DNA of 64,000 bases from an uncultured Eubacteriales bacterium (GCA_934432675.1 CAKRYT010000001.1:186001-250000); one strand, 5' to 3'; positions 34,382-42,062 are shown, counted from the stretch's first letter. The notes: a model not told the origin generated them from the sequence alone. A program made the numbers and translations.

Positions 34382-35515
34382 ATGACCAAAATCGATATTA
34401 TTTCCGGGTTTCTCGGAGCCGGAAAAACGACGCTCATTAAAAAACTCATACGCGAAGCTTACACCGGAGAAAAGGTCGTTTTAATTGAAAACGAATTCGG
34501 CGAAATCGGAATTGACGGTGGTTTTCTGAAAGATGCTGGAGTTCAGATCAACGAGTTGAACTCTGGTTGCATTTGTTGCTCTCTCGTCGGGGACTTTCGC
34601 GCTGCCCTCAGTAAAGTGATTGCCGAGATGCAACCGGATCGTATCGTTATCGAGCCGTCCGGGGTAGGCAAACTTTCCGATGTGATTCGCGCAGTGCAGG
34701 GAGCCTCTGCGGACGGTGCGGTCCTGAATGGATTTACGACCGTAGCGGATGTAAACAAATGTAAAATGTATATCAAGAATTTCGGTGAGTTTTATAACGA
34801 TCAGGTAAGAAATGCAGGCTGCATCGTACTCAGTCACACAGGGCATGCAAGCGACGCAAAAATCGCAGAATGTGTTGCATTGTTGCGCGAGCAGAATCCC
34901 GGAGCCGTAATTGTCACGACCGACTGGGATGCACTTTCCGGCGCGGATCTTCTGGAAGCGATGGAGCGAAAGGATACGTTGCAAGCAGAACTGGAACGGC
35001 TGGCGGCAGAAGCACATCATGACGAAGATGCACACGAACATCACCACCATCATCATGACCATGATGAGGAGGAAACGGAAGATCACCATCATCACGACGG
35101 TGAATGCTGTTGTGGTCATCACCATGACGACGATGACGATGAGCATGAGCATCACCATCATGACGAGGATGATGACGATGCTTGTGATTGTGGCTGCGGC
35201 GGACATCACCACCACCATCATCACGATGCAGACGAGGTGTTTACAAGTTTCGGGCAGGAAACCACTAAAAAATTCACCGAGGAAGAAATACGCAATATTT
35301 GCAATTTGTTCGACGAGGATTCCGCAGCTTACGGTATGATCCTCAGAGCGAAGGGGATTGTGGAAGGTACCGACGGCAGGTGGATCCATTTTGACTATGT
35401 CCCGGGCGAGTGTGACGTTCGTCACGGCAGCGCGGGTATTATCGGACGCCTCTGCGTCATCGGCTCTAACCTGAATGAGCCGGCACTGTCCGGGTTGTTC
35501 TTTACGAAGGAGTAA
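34382..35515 (+). CDS. CobW/COG0523 GTPase with a His-rich metal-binding insert
   Basis: 377 residues of the G3E GTPase family used as metal chaperones. The P-loop is GFLGAGKT at 9-16, the CxCC metal motif is GCICC at 62-66, and EPSG is at 91-94. The NKxD base-recognition motif is degenerate (LSHTGHASD, near 150). Between residues 211 and 284 there are 29 histidines and 6 cysteines in runs such as HHHHHH and CDCGCGG, a very long metal-binding segment, followed by the CobW C-terminal domain. Likely handles zinc or nickel. Coupled to a second CobW-type gene three bases downstream. Confidence 0.88.
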   Translation: MTKIDIISGFLGAGKTTLIKKLIREAYTGEKVVLIENEFGEIGIDGGFLKDAGVQINELNSGCICCSLVGDFRAALSKVIAEMQPDRIVIEPSGVGKLSDVIRAVQGASADGAVLNGFTTVADVNKCKMYIKNFGEFYNDQVRNAGCIVLSHTGHASDAKIAECVALLREQNPGAVIVTTDWDALSGADLLEAMERKDTLQAELERLAAEAHHDEDAHEHHHHHHDHDEEETEDHHHHDGECCCGHHHDDDDDEHEHHHHDEDDDDACDCGCGGHHHHHHHDADEVFTSFGQETTKKFTEEEIRNICNLFDEDSAAYGMILRAKGIVEGTDGRWIHFDYVPGECDVRHGSAGIIGRLCVIGSNLNEPALSGLFFTKE

Positions 35516-35518
35516 TCC

Positions 35519-36466
35519 ATGGAGATACCGGTTTATTTGTTCACCGGCTTTTTGGAAGCAGGGAAGACAACGATTATACAGGACTCCCTGTCCGACGGCT
35601 CTTTTAATTGCGGTGAGCGTTGGCTTGTTATCCTTTGCGAGGAGGGCGAGGTAGAACTCGATCTCACAAAAATGGCGCATGGTGCCGATAAAGTGTCGCT
35701 TGTGACTTTCGACGAGGAGCAACTTCTGACGGCAGATCGGCTTTCGGCGGCACAAAAACGTGCAAAAGCCGATCGCGTTATCATCGAGTATAACGGAATG
35801 TGGAACATTCAAACGGTCTATGATAATCTGCCAGAGGGCTGGTATATCGGAGAGGAACTCTGTCTGATCGATTCTACGACGGCACTTGCTTACAACGCGA
35901 ATATGCGACAGCAGATGTATGACAAACTGCAAAGCCCGGCAATGGTTATTTTTAACCGTGTCGTGAAGGATGCTGACGTAACGCCCTTCCACAAACTGGT
36001 TCGCGGCGTCAATCGTCGTGCGCAGATCGGGTACGAATATGTGGATGGTAGTTTCGTGCCGGATGAAATCGAAGACCCTCTACCGTTTGATATCAATGCG
36101 CCGATCATTACAATCGCGGATACCGATTATGCAATCTGGTATAGCAATATGGCAGAGAATACCGATCGATATGACGGGAAAACCGTACGGTTTTTGGGCG
36201 TGATTGCCCGCGACCCCGCTATGAAGAACGATACCTTTGCTGTGGGGAGAGAGATTATGACCTGCTGTGCAGCGGATACGGCATATCGCCCTCTCATTGC
36301 AAAGTACGCGAAAGCAGGCACTTGTAAGAGCGGTTCATGGGTCTTGGTGACGGGGAAAATCAAGATCGAGGAATGTCCCTATTATTCCGGGACTGGTCCC
36401 GTTTTGTACGTGACGGATGTCGCGGCGGCGTCAAAGCCCGCAGAGACCGTTACCACGTTTTATTGA
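35519..36466 (+). CDS. CobW-type GTPase fused to a YcgQ-like domain
   Basis: 315 residues. The N-terminal G3E GTPase has the P-loop GFLEAGKT and an NGMW in place of the usual EPSG. The C-terminal about 110 residues resemble the YcgQ (TIGR03943-type) OB-fold domain: FLGVIARDPAMKND, then EIMTCCAADTAYRPL, then WVLVTGKIKIEE. YcgQ is normally a separate protein encoded with a YcgR permease. The permease is not present here. The ATG is directly after AAGGAG at the end of the preceding gene. A zinc-related role is inferred from the partner's His-rich segment. Confidence 0.78.
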   Translation: MEIPVYLFTGFLEAGKTTIIQDSLSDGSFNCGERWLVILCEEGEVELDLTKMAHGADKVSLVTFDEEQLLTADRLSAAQKRAKADRVIIEYNGMWNIQTVYDNLPEGWYIGEELCLIDSTTALAYNANMRQQMYDKLQSPAMVIFNRVVKDADVTPFHKLVRGVNRRAQIGYEYVDGSFVPDEIEDPLPFDINAPIITIADTDYAIWYSNMAENTDRYDGKTVRFLGVIARDPAMKNDTFAVGREIMTCCAADTAYRPLIAKYAKAGTCKSGSWVLVTGKIKIEECPYYSGTGPVLYVTDVAAASKPAETVTTFY

Positions 36467-36479
36467 TCCTCTTAGTATA

Positions 36480-36509
36480 AATAGCACCGCCTATCCAGCG
36501 GTGCTATTT
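36480..36509 (+). terminator. Intrinsic terminator after the CobW pair
   Basis: AATAGCACCGC pairs with GCGGTGCTATT around CTATCCA. Confidence 0.85.
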
Positions 36510-36519
36510 ATGTCCCGGG

Positions 36520-36550
36520 AAAGAACAGGCACCCGGAAAGGAGTGCCTGT
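36520..36550. repeat. First copy of the tRNA-Gly terminator core
   Basis: 31 bases identical to 36689-36719, period 169. Contains ACAGGCAC and GTGCCTGT as stem arms but is followed by CGGG instead of T-run and tRNA sequence. Confidence 0.85.
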
Positions 36551-36688
36551 CGGGTAGAAAACCGAGACGGGTATTTGCCGGAGGCAATATGGCATGGCTT
36601 GCCGTCGGTCGGCGAGCCACCGCCGTCTGCGCGTGCCATGCGACCCCGCGCCGCACTTTGCGCGACGGTTTCGCCCGCTCCGCTCCAA
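36551..36688. repeat. GC-rich spacer between the two tRNA-Gly terminator copies
   Basis: 138 bases with no plausible gene. It contains a foldback GCATGGC (36592-36598) with GCCATGC (36635-36641) and inner GGCG/CCGCC pairs. Its right end (GCTCCGCTCCA) resembles the 3' end of the tRNA-Gly in opposite orientation. Confidence 0.65.
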
Positions 36689-36729
36689 AAAGAACAGGCA
36701 CCCGGAAAGGAGTGCCTGTTCTTTTTGGA
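36683..36729 (-). terminator. Terminator of tRNA-Gly, long perfect stem
   Basis: CTCCAAAAAGAACAGGCAC pairs with GTGCCTGTTCTTTTTGGAG, 19 pairs. The GGAG of the right arm is inside the tRNA 3' end (TCCA). Confidence 0.85.
36689..36719. repeat. Second copy of the tRNA-Gly terminator core
   Basis: Identical to 36520-36550; lies within the functional terminator of tRNA-Gly. Confidence 0.85.
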
Positions 36730-36799
36730 GCAGATGACGGGAATCGAACCCGCGTAGTCAGCTTGGGAAGCTGATATTCTACCATTGAACTACATCTGC
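36726..36799 (-). tRNA. tRNA-Gly (anticodon CCC)
   Basis: 74 bases with CCA encoded. Acceptor stem GCAGATG with CATCTGC, discriminator T, anticodon loop TTCCCAA between TCAGC and GCTGA, T loop TTCGATT. Follows tRNA-Thr by 43 bases on the same strand. Confidence 0.95.
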
Positions 36800-36804
36800 A
36801 TCTA

Positions 36805-36833
36805 TTGAATTCTTGTGAAAAGTACGATATAAT
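36805..36833 (+). promoter_or_regulatory. Plus-strand promoter-like site between two minus-strand tRNA genes
   Basis: TTGAAT (36805-36810) and TATAAT (36828-36833), spacer 17. If used, it would transcribe antisense through tRNA-Thr towards rsmA. It is the best plus-strand promoter match upstream of rsmA. Confidence 0.45.
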
Positions 36834-36842
36834 AGAGAAGCG

Positions 36843-36917
36843 TGGAGCTAGTGGTGAGATTCGAACTCACGACCTGCTGATTACGAATCAGCTGCACTAC
36901 CCCTGTGCTACACTAGC
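36843..36917 (-). tRNA. tRNA-Thr (anticodon CGT)
   Basis: 75 bases with CCA encoded. Acceptor stem GCTAGTG with CACTAGC, discriminator T, anticodon loop TTCGTAA between GCTGA and TCAGC, T loop TTCGAAT. Confidence 0.95.
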
Positions 36918-36935
36918 ATCTCTTCACGCTCCTGT

Positions 36936-36964
36936 ATTCTATCAAAATAATCTGCAATTGTCAA
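36936..36964 (-). promoter_or_regulatory. Promoter of the tRNA-Thr/tRNA-Gly unit
   Basis: On the minus strand TTGACA (36959-36964) and TAGAAT (36936-36941), spacer 17. The -35 box is only 17 bases from the rsmA start on the other strand. Confidence 0.8.
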
Positions 36965-36981
36965 GAGGATTTTCAACTTTT

Positions 36982-37851
36982 ATGAATTTATGTAACCCCG
37001 GTGTGATACGAGAATTGATGGCGCGGGCGGGAATCCGGTTCCGCCGTGATTACGGGCAGAATTTTCTGACAGATGTTACAGTGCCGGAACGCATCGCCGA
37101 GGCTTGTTCGGAGCGGGAAGACACGGTCGTGATTGAAGTCGGGCCCGGTGTCGGATGCCTGACGCGGGAGTTAGCAAAACGCTATGAACGGGTAATTGCT
37201 ATTGAGATTGATCGTGGACTGATTCCGGTACTCAAAGAAACGATGGCCGAATATAAAAATGTCCTAGTGATCAATGCAGACGTGATGAAAGTGAATTTGT
37301 CGGAGTTGCTTGCCGAGCAGGGGATTGATCCGCAAAGGACACCGGTCTCCGTCTGCGCCAATCTGCCTTACTACATAACGACGCCGATACTCATGCGCCT
37401 GCTTGAATCGGCTGTGCCATTTCGCTCTATCACCGTGATGGTCCAGAAGGAGGTGGCCGACCGGCTGACAGCACGCCCCGGTACCGCCGATTATGGTGCC
37501 ATTACGGCTGTGCTCGGGTACTATGGCGTCACCGAAAAACTGTTTTCGGTGCCCCGGTCCGTCTTTATGCCACAACCGAACGTTGACAGTGCCGTCGTGA
37601 GGATCGGACTATATGCGGAGTCGCCCTACCAGGTACTCGACCGGCAATTCCTCTTCCGGGTCATCCACGGGGCCTTTGAAATGCGACGCAAAACTTTGCT
37701 TAACGCGCTACATGCGAAATGCCCCGAGTATACCAAAGAACAGATTACGCGGGTGCTCTCGGATATGGGGAAACCGGAGGATATACGGGGCGAGAGACTG
37801 TCTACCGCCGATTTCATTTCACTTGCAAACGGGCTTTTACGGTTACAATAA
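36982..37851 (+). CDS. rsmA: 16S rRNA (adenine-1518/1519 N6) dimethyltransferase
   Basis: Dimethylates two adjacent adenines at the 3' end of 16S rRNA. 289 residues. The KsgA signature is clear: RRDYGQNFLTD, the SAM loop VIEVGPGVGCLTREL, and the catalytic ANLPYYITTPIL. It starts at ATG 36982; frames further upstream run through the antisense of tRNA-Thr and are not coding. AAGAGGA lies 12 bases before the ATG. Its last codons and stop lie in a perfect palindrome shared with khpA, which is encoded convergently. Confidence 0.95.
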   Translation: MNLCNPGVIRELMARAGIRFRRDYGQNFLTDVTVPERIAEACSEREDTVVIEVGPGVGCLTRELAKRYERVIAIEIDRGLIPVLKETMAEYKNVLVINADVMKVNLSELLAEQGIDPQRTPVSVCANLPYYITTPILMRLLESAVPFRSITVMVQKEVADRLTARPGTADYGAITAVLGYYGVTEKLFSVPRSVFMPQPNVDSAVVRIGLYAESPYQVLDRQFLFRVIHGAFEMRRKTLLNALHAKCPEYTKEQITRVLSDMGKPEDIRGERLSTADFISLANGLLRLQ

Positions 37852-37886
37852 CAAAAGCGGGCAATTTGCCCGCTTTTGTTATTGTA
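37844..37886. terminator. Bidirectional terminator containing both stop codons
   Basis: A near-perfect 43-base palindrome with arms of about 20 bases (TACAATAACAAAAGCGGGCA and its complement). The TAA codons of rsmA (37849-37851) and khpA (37879-37881) occupy symmetrical positions in the two arms. Confidence 0.9.
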
Positions 37887-38112
37887 TCTCAACAATCACG
37901 CGTTTGCCGCAGGTTGTACCTGCCGCCTTCATGATGGAGCGGATCGCCTTGGCGATTTTCCCGTGGTGACCGATCACCATGCCGGTATCCCCGTCAGCAA
38001 CGGTGAGCACCAGGGTGACATCGTCACCTTCTTCGGTCATGGCGACATTCACACCGTCCGGATTGTCAACAATCGCACGCGCAATGTTCGTCAAAACCTG
38101 CTGAAAATCCAT
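37879..38112 (-). CDS. khpA: KH domain RNA-binding protein KhpA
   Basis: 77 residues, a single KH domain with the GxxG loop in VIGHHGKIAKAIRSIM. KhpA pairs with KhpB/EloR and regulates RNAs linked to cell elongation in Gram-positive cocci. The order ylxM-ffh-rpsP-khpA is conserved in Bacillota. The usual next genes rimM, trmD and rplS are absent, because rsmA converges here. Confidence 0.93.
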   Translation of the reverse strand: MDFQQVLTNIARAIVDNPDGVNVAMTEEGDDVTLVLTVADGDTGMVIGHHGKIAKAIRSIMKAAGTTCGKRVIVEIQ

Positions 38113-38137
38113 CCTTGACTCCTTTATGCGAGGTCAA

Positions 38138-38380
38138 TCAAAGAACGTTGGATTTTTTGAGCAGCGCCTTGACAGTCTCGGTAGGCTGAGCACCGTTCTT
38201 GATCCAGGCCGCAGCCTTCTCGGCATCGATCGAGATGGTTACGGGATCGGAAACGGGGTTGTAGTAACCGATCTCCTCAATGCATCTGCCGTCGCGGGGC
38301 GAACGCTCGTCAGCGACGATCACACGATACACAGGGGATTTTTTCTTACCGATTCTTCTGAGTCTGATTTTTACTGCCAT
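38138..38380 (-). CDS. rpsP: 30S ribosomal protein S16
   Basis: 80 residues starting MAVKIRLRRIGKKKSPVYRVIVAD, the standard S16 opening. Located 40 bases after ffh. Assembly protein for the small subunit body. Confidence 0.97.
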   Translation of the reverse strand: MAVKIRLRRIGKKKSPVYRVIVADERSPRDGRCIEEIGYYNPVSDPVTISIDAEKAAAWIKNGAQPTETVKALLKKSNVL

Positions 38381-38420
38381 TTTGTTTTCCTCCAAAAAAT
38401 ATATTCATTAATAAAATGGT

Positions 38421-39770
38421 TTAGAATTGAAATTTACCGACCCCCAGCCCGTTCATGAGACGCTTACCTTTTGCGCCTCCGGCATCCGAAAACTGTTTCA
38501 TCATCTTTTTCATCTGCTCAAACTGACGCAGTAGTTTGTTGACGTCTTCGACCGCCAAGCCGCATCCTGCGGCAATACGCCGCCGACGCGATCCGTTGAT
38601 AACATTCGGGTGCAGACGTTCGTCCGGTGTCATGGAGAGTACGATTGCTTCGGTATGTGCCATCTGTTTCTCATCCAGATTGATGTCTTTAAGAGCACCC
38701 GTGTTAGCCCCGGGGAGCATTGCGAGGATCTGATCGATATTGCCCATCTTTTTGAGTTGACGAAGTTGCACCAAAAAGTCTTCAAGCGAAAAAGTCGCCT
38801 CGCGCATCTTCCGTTCCATTTCGGCGGCATTCTTTTCGTCATAGGCCGCCTCGGCTTTCTCAATGAGTGACAGGACGTCGCCCATGCCGAGGATGCGGGA
38901 TGCGATGCGGTCAGGATGGAAAAGCTCAATGGCATCGAGTTTTTCGCCCGTGCCGACGAATTTGATCGGTTTGCCGGTGACATAGCGCACGGAGAGTGCT
39001 GCACCGCCGCGGGTATCGCCGTCCATCTTCGTCAGGACGACGCCTGTGATATCAAGCAAATTATTGAAAGATTCCGCCACGTTGACGGCATCCTGCCCAA
39101 GCATTGCGTCGACTGTCAGCAATATTTCCGTCGGGGAAGTTGCCGCCTTGATTTTGCGCAACTCTTCCATGAGCTCTTCATCAATGTGGAGACGGCCCGC
39201 GGTGTCGATAAACACCATATCATAGCCGTTTTTCCTCGCGTGCTCAACGCCTGCTTTCGCAATTTCTACGGGGGAAACTTTTGTACCCATCGAAAAGACG
39301 GGGATTCCTGCGTTTTTGCCTACAATCTCCAACTGCTCAATGGCAGCGGGGCGATAAACGTCGCAGGCAACGAGCAGGGGGCGTTTACCTTTGCTTTTAT
39401 ACAGATTCGCGATTTTCCCGGTGTGTGTTGTCTTACCGGCCCCCTGCAAGCCGACCATCATCACCACCGTGGGTGGTTTCGGGCTGATTTCCAGTTTGGC
39501 CGTATCGCTCCCCATCAGGTTTATGAGTTCTTCGTTGACAATTTTGACGATCTGTTGTGCAGGGACAAGACTTTCAAGCACTTGTGCGCCGATTGCCCGT
39601 TCGGTGACGGCGTTGACAAATGCCTTTGTGACCTTGAAGTTGACGTCGGCTTCCAGGAGCGCCAGCTTCACATCCCGCATGCCTTCTTTCACATCGGCGG
39701 CGGTAAGCTTGCCTTTATTTCGGAAACGACGAAAAGCATTCGCAAGTTTTTCGGTTAAACTGCCGAACAT
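38421..39770 (-). CDS. ffh: Signal recognition particle protein Ffh
   Basis: 449 residues. NG domain: the N helices, then P-loop VGLQGAGKTTHTGKIA, the FIDTAGRLHIDEELM motif and TKMDGDTRGGAALS. The methionine-rich M domain at the C-terminus (FEQMKKMMKQFSDAGGAKGKRLM) binds signal peptides and 4.5S RNA. It is preceded by ylxM with a 12-base gap. Confidence 0.97.
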   Translation of the reverse strand: MFGSLTEKLANAFRRFRNKGKLTAADVKEGMRDVKLALLEADVNFKVTKAFVNAVTERAIGAQVLESLVPAQQIVKIVNEELINLMGSDTAKLEISPKPPTVVMMVGLQGAGKTTHTGKIANLYKSKGKRPLLVACDVYRPAAIEQLEIVGKNAGIPVFSMGTKVSPVEIAKAGVEHARKNGYDMVFIDTAGRLHIDEELMEELRKIKAATSPTEILLTVDAMLGQDAVNVAESFNNLLDITGVVLTKMDGDTRGGAALSVRYVTGKPIKFVGTGEKLDAIELFHPDRIASRILGMGDVLSLIEKAEAAYDEKNAAEMERKMREATFSLEDFLVQLRQLKKMGNIDQILAMLPGANTGALKDINLDEKQMAHTEAIVLSMTPDERLHPNVINGSRRRRIAAGCGLAVEDVNKLLRQFEQMKKMMKQFSDAGGAKGKRLMNGLGVGKFQF

Positions 39771-39782
39771 GAGCGACCTCCT

Positions 39783-40121
39783 TTATGTGTTATGAATGGT
39801 GTCAATACAGGCGCGAATCGCATCGGCGAGGGCAGGTGAGACGTCGGCATCTTGCGCTGCCGTTTCCAATCGCGCTGCGGCGGATTGCAGGGTAGCGTAA
39901 TGTGCTGCGAGCCCGAGCGCACCTTCCAGCCGCTCCAATTCTTCTTCGCCGCGTTTGATCAGATGTCGGACACCCTGGCGAGATATGCTTTCACCCTCCG
40001 CGATTTCCGCGAGTGACAGATCCTCTTCGTAGTAATACCCCATGACACGGTGAATCTTTTCGGGCAAAACATCTCCGTAAAAATCAAGAAGATAGGCGAT
40101 GTGCAAGTCTTTTTCGAACAT
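39783..40121 (-). CDS. ylxM: YlxM family SRP accessory protein
   Basis: 112 residues with a sigma-70 region 4-like helix-turn-helix (YYYEEDLSLAEIAEGESISRQGVRHLIKRGEEEL). YlxM is encoded next to ffh throughout Bacillota and is reported to bind the SRP and raise its GTPase activity in streptococci. First gene of the ylxM-ffh-rpsP-khpA operon, with a good promoter upstream. Confidence 0.92.
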   Translation of the reverse strand: MFEKDLHIAYLLDFYGDVLPEKIHRVMGYYYEEDLSLAEIAEGESISRQGVRHLIKRGEEELERLEGALGLAAHYATLQSAAARLETAAQDADVSPALADAIRACIDTIHNT

Positions 40122-40156
40122 GGTGCACCTTACCCTGTAAAACGATTTACTTTACA

Positions 40157-40185
40157 ATAATAGCATGAGAATAACCGGTTGTCAA
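40157..40185 (-). promoter_or_regulatory. Promoter of ylxM-ffh-rpsP-khpA
   Basis: On the minus strand TTGACA (40180-40185) and TATTAT (40157-40162), spacer 17. Confidence 0.8.
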
Positions 40186-40234
40186 GTCTAAAATATACAG
40201 ATCCCCGGAAAAATAAAAAAAATATAAAAAATAC

Positions 40235-40263
40235 TTGCAATAGTGAAAACGGTGTGGTAAAAT
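40235..40263 (+). promoter_or_regulatory. Promoter of rpsT
   Basis: TTGCAA (40235-40240) and TAAAAT (40258-40263), spacer 17. The leader to rpsT is about 100 bases. Confidence 0.75.
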
Positions 40264-40369
40264 ACCATTGTTTGATAGGTTGTAATCGTTTTTCTGTTGC
40301 GGCACACCCTCTCAGGTGCTGTATGCAGATTTTCGATTGCTTCTAGTATATTTTAGGAAGGTGCAGGAC

Positions 40370-40633
40370 ATGCCGAATATTAAATCTGCTAAGAAACGCG
40401 TTCTGGTCAGCAATACGAAAGCACTTCGCAATAAAATGTTGAAGTCGCAACTCAAAACGGTGATCAAGCATTTCTATGCGGCTGTGGAGTCCGGCGACAA
40501 GGCGGCAGCTACCGAGGCTTATACGGTTGCGGTCAAGAAGGTCGATCAGGCAGCAGCGCATGGCATTCTCCACAAGAATGCCGTTGCCCATAAGAAGAGT
40601 CAGTTCACGCTGAAACTCAACGCTATGGCGTAA
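40370..40633 (+). CDS. rpsT: 30S ribosomal protein S20
   Basis: 87 residues starting MPNIKSAKKRVLVSNTKALRNK, basic and helical, as expected for S20. It begins at ATG 40370 with AGGAAGG upstream. Single-gene transcript with its own promoter and terminator. A leader of this length may serve S20 autoregulation, but no specific motif was identified. Confidence 0.96.
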   Translation: MPNIKSAKKRVLVSNTKALRNKMLKSQLKTVIKHFYAAVESGDKAAATEAYTVAVKKVDQAAAHGILHKNAVAHKKSQFTLKLNAMA

Positions 40634-40645
40634 ACAAAACACACG

Positions 40646-40671
40646 AAAGCCGGAGTTACTCCGGCTTTTTT
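40646..40671 (+). terminator. Intrinsic terminator of rpsT
   Basis: AAAGCCGGA pairs with TCCGGCTTT followed by T. Confidence 0.88.
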
Positions 40672-40686
40672 GTTTTATGCTGAATT

Positions 40687-40719
40687 CACAAAACCGCCGC
40701 GGTTTGCGGCGGTTTTGTG
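40687..40719 (-). terminator. Intrinsic terminator of rpsR
   Basis: CACAAAACCGCCGC (40687-40700) pairs with GCGGCGGTTTTGTG (40706-40719); serves the minus-strand rpsF-ssb-rpsR operon. Confidence 0.85.
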
Positions 40720-40968
40720 TTAGTTCTGAACGAAAGGCAGGAGCGCCATCTGACGGGCACGCTTGATCGCGGTCGTCAACTCACGCTGATGCTTTGCACA
40801 GGTGCCGGTGACACGGCGGGGGAGGATCTTCGCTCTTTCGGAAATATACTTTCTCAGACGAAGAGTATCTTTATAATCGATAACCTCGGTTTTTTCTGTG
40901 CAGAAAGCGCAAACCTTCTTTTTCCGATGCATCGGGTGGAAGGGGCGCGGTGCGTCATTTCTTTCCAT
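40720..40968 (-). CDS. rpsR: 30S ribosomal protein S18
   Basis: 82 residues with the core DYKDTLRLRKYISERAKILPRRVTG of S18. A zinc-type CAFC plus a downstream TCAKH is present near the N-terminus, so this is the cysteine-containing form. I start at ATG 40968 (MERNDAPRP). It is the last gene of rpsF-ssb-rpsR. Confidence 0.94.
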   Translation of the reverse strand: MERNDAPRPFHPMHRKKKVCAFCTEKTEVIDYKDTLRLRKYISERAKILPRRVTGTCAKHQRELTTAIKRARQMALLPFVQN

Positions 40969-41062
40969 GGGTATAACACCTTTCTGACTCACTGACTTAT
41001 AAACCCGTCGGAGATGTGAGCCTGTCTCGCAACAGTGTAGTTAGACTACGGAGCCCCCTCTG

Positions 41063-41545
41063 TCAGAAGGGGAGATCTGCATCGTCTGTCGTTTCCTCAA
41101 AGGAACCCGCAGCGGCGGAGCCGCCGTTGGAGTACGAAGAGGGCGCGGCATATGCGTCAGGAGTGTACGGCGCGTTACCGCCGGCAGAAGAGCCACCGGC
41201 GTTGTCGCTCTTGTTCTCAACAAAAGTGACCTCATCCGCAACGACTTCCGTTGCGTAATGTTTCTGTCCGGACTGATCCGTCCAAGAGCGTGACTGAATC
41301 TGTCCGCAGACCAGAATCGGACGACCCTTCTTAAAATACTTGGTGACGAATTCCGCCCGTTCTTTCCAGGCAACGATCGTGATGAAATCAGCAGTCTGCT
41401 GATTTTGCTCACCTGCATTGCGGGAAACGAAACGACGGTTTACCGCCAAAGTAAAGCGGCAAACGGCGATACCGCTCGTCGTTTGTTTGAGCTCGGGATC
41501 CGCCGTCAGATTGCCAATCAAAATGACTTTATTGAAACTTGCCAT
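41063..41545 (-). CDS. ssb: Single-stranded DNA-binding protein
   Basis: 160 residues. OB fold begins MASFNKVILIGNLTADPELK, with NRRF and WKERAEFVTKYFKKGRPILV. The tail is low-complexity Ala/Gly/Ser and ends in the DDADLPF motif that recruits partners such as RecJ and RecQ. Between rpsF and rpsR as usual. Confidence 0.97.
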   Translation of the reverse strand: MASFNKVILIGNLTADPELKQTTSGIAVCRFTLAVNRRFVSRNAGEQNQQTADFITIVAWKERAEFVTKYFKKGRPILVCGQIQSRSWTDQSGQKHYATEVVADEVTFVENKSDNAGGSSAGGNAPYTPDAYAAPSSYSNGGSAAAGSFEETTDDADLPF

Positions 41546-41575
41546 TTTAACCTCCTGATGATTTTCTAGCGCAAA

Positions 41576-41983
41576 TTATTCAGCAGATTCGGTTTCGGTG
41601 GAAGCAACAACTTCCGCAGTGTCGTCGGCAACTGCTTCGGTCGTTTCCGCAGCGGTTGCGGGGGCGGCCTGTGCAGGAGCAACGGCTACTCCGTCGAAAC
41701 GAGTGGTCATAGACCGGATGATACCTTCGGTGATCCCGAGGATACGCTCGATTTCGGCAGGGAAGTTCGGCTCGCTCTTGTAGTTCAGCACAACGTAGTA
41801 ACCCTCATTCTTGTAATTGATGGGGTATGCCAGTCTGCGCTTGCCCCACTCGTTGACGACAACATCTGTTGCATTGTCGTTGGCAAGTGTGGTGAACTTT
41901 GCCACGAGCGCAGCGATGGCATCATCAGCGAGGGTGCCGTCCACTACGAACATGGTCTCATACGAAGCGACTTTCTTTTCCAT
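41576..41983 (-). CDS. rpsF: 30S ribosomal protein S6
   Basis: 135 residues from ATG 41983, which has AAGGAGGT upstream. The S6 core is SYETMFVVDGTLADDAI and RLAYPINYKNEGYYVVLNYKSE. A C-terminal tail of about 35 residues rich in Ala, Glu and Thr is longer than in Bacillus. The leader 41984-42062 on the minus strand contains GCAAGG and CCTTGC arms around a GGGCTG/CAGCCC stem, a candidate for the S6:S18 autoregulatory leader. Confidence 0.95.
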   Translation of the reverse strand: MEKKVASYETMFVVDGTLADDAIAALVAKFTTLANDNATDVVVNEWGKRRLAYPINYKNEGYYVVLNYKSEPNFPAEIERILGITEGIIRSMTTRFDGVAVAPAQAAPATAAETTEAVADDTAEVVASTETESAE

Positions 41984-42002
41984 TACAATCTTTACCTCCT
42001 TT

Positions 42003-42055
42003 TGGACTTTTGGCTGCGTAGGCAGCAAGGAAGCATGGGCTGACAGCCCTTGCCA
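42003..42055 (-). promoter_or_regulatory. Possible S6:S18 leader hairpin of rpsF
   Basis: Nested stems on the minus strand: an outer GCAAGG with CCTTGC and an inner GGGCTG with CAGCCC, in the rpsF leader. Known rpsF leaders bind the S6:S18 complex; I did not verify the required bulge. Confidence 0.3.
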
Positions 42056-42062
42056 GTGATAT

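Noticed and set aside
34481..35992. A 503-codon minus-strand frame opposite the two CobW genes
   Set aside because: The His-rich CAT/CAC codons read as Met/Val runs on the other strand and keep the frame open; no motif or start signal.
33366..36719. An integrated phage or genomic island between tRNA-Ser and tRNA-Gly
   Set aside because: The genes between are housekeeping type, no integrase is present, and the repeats at the two tRNAs differ in sequence, so they are not an att pair.
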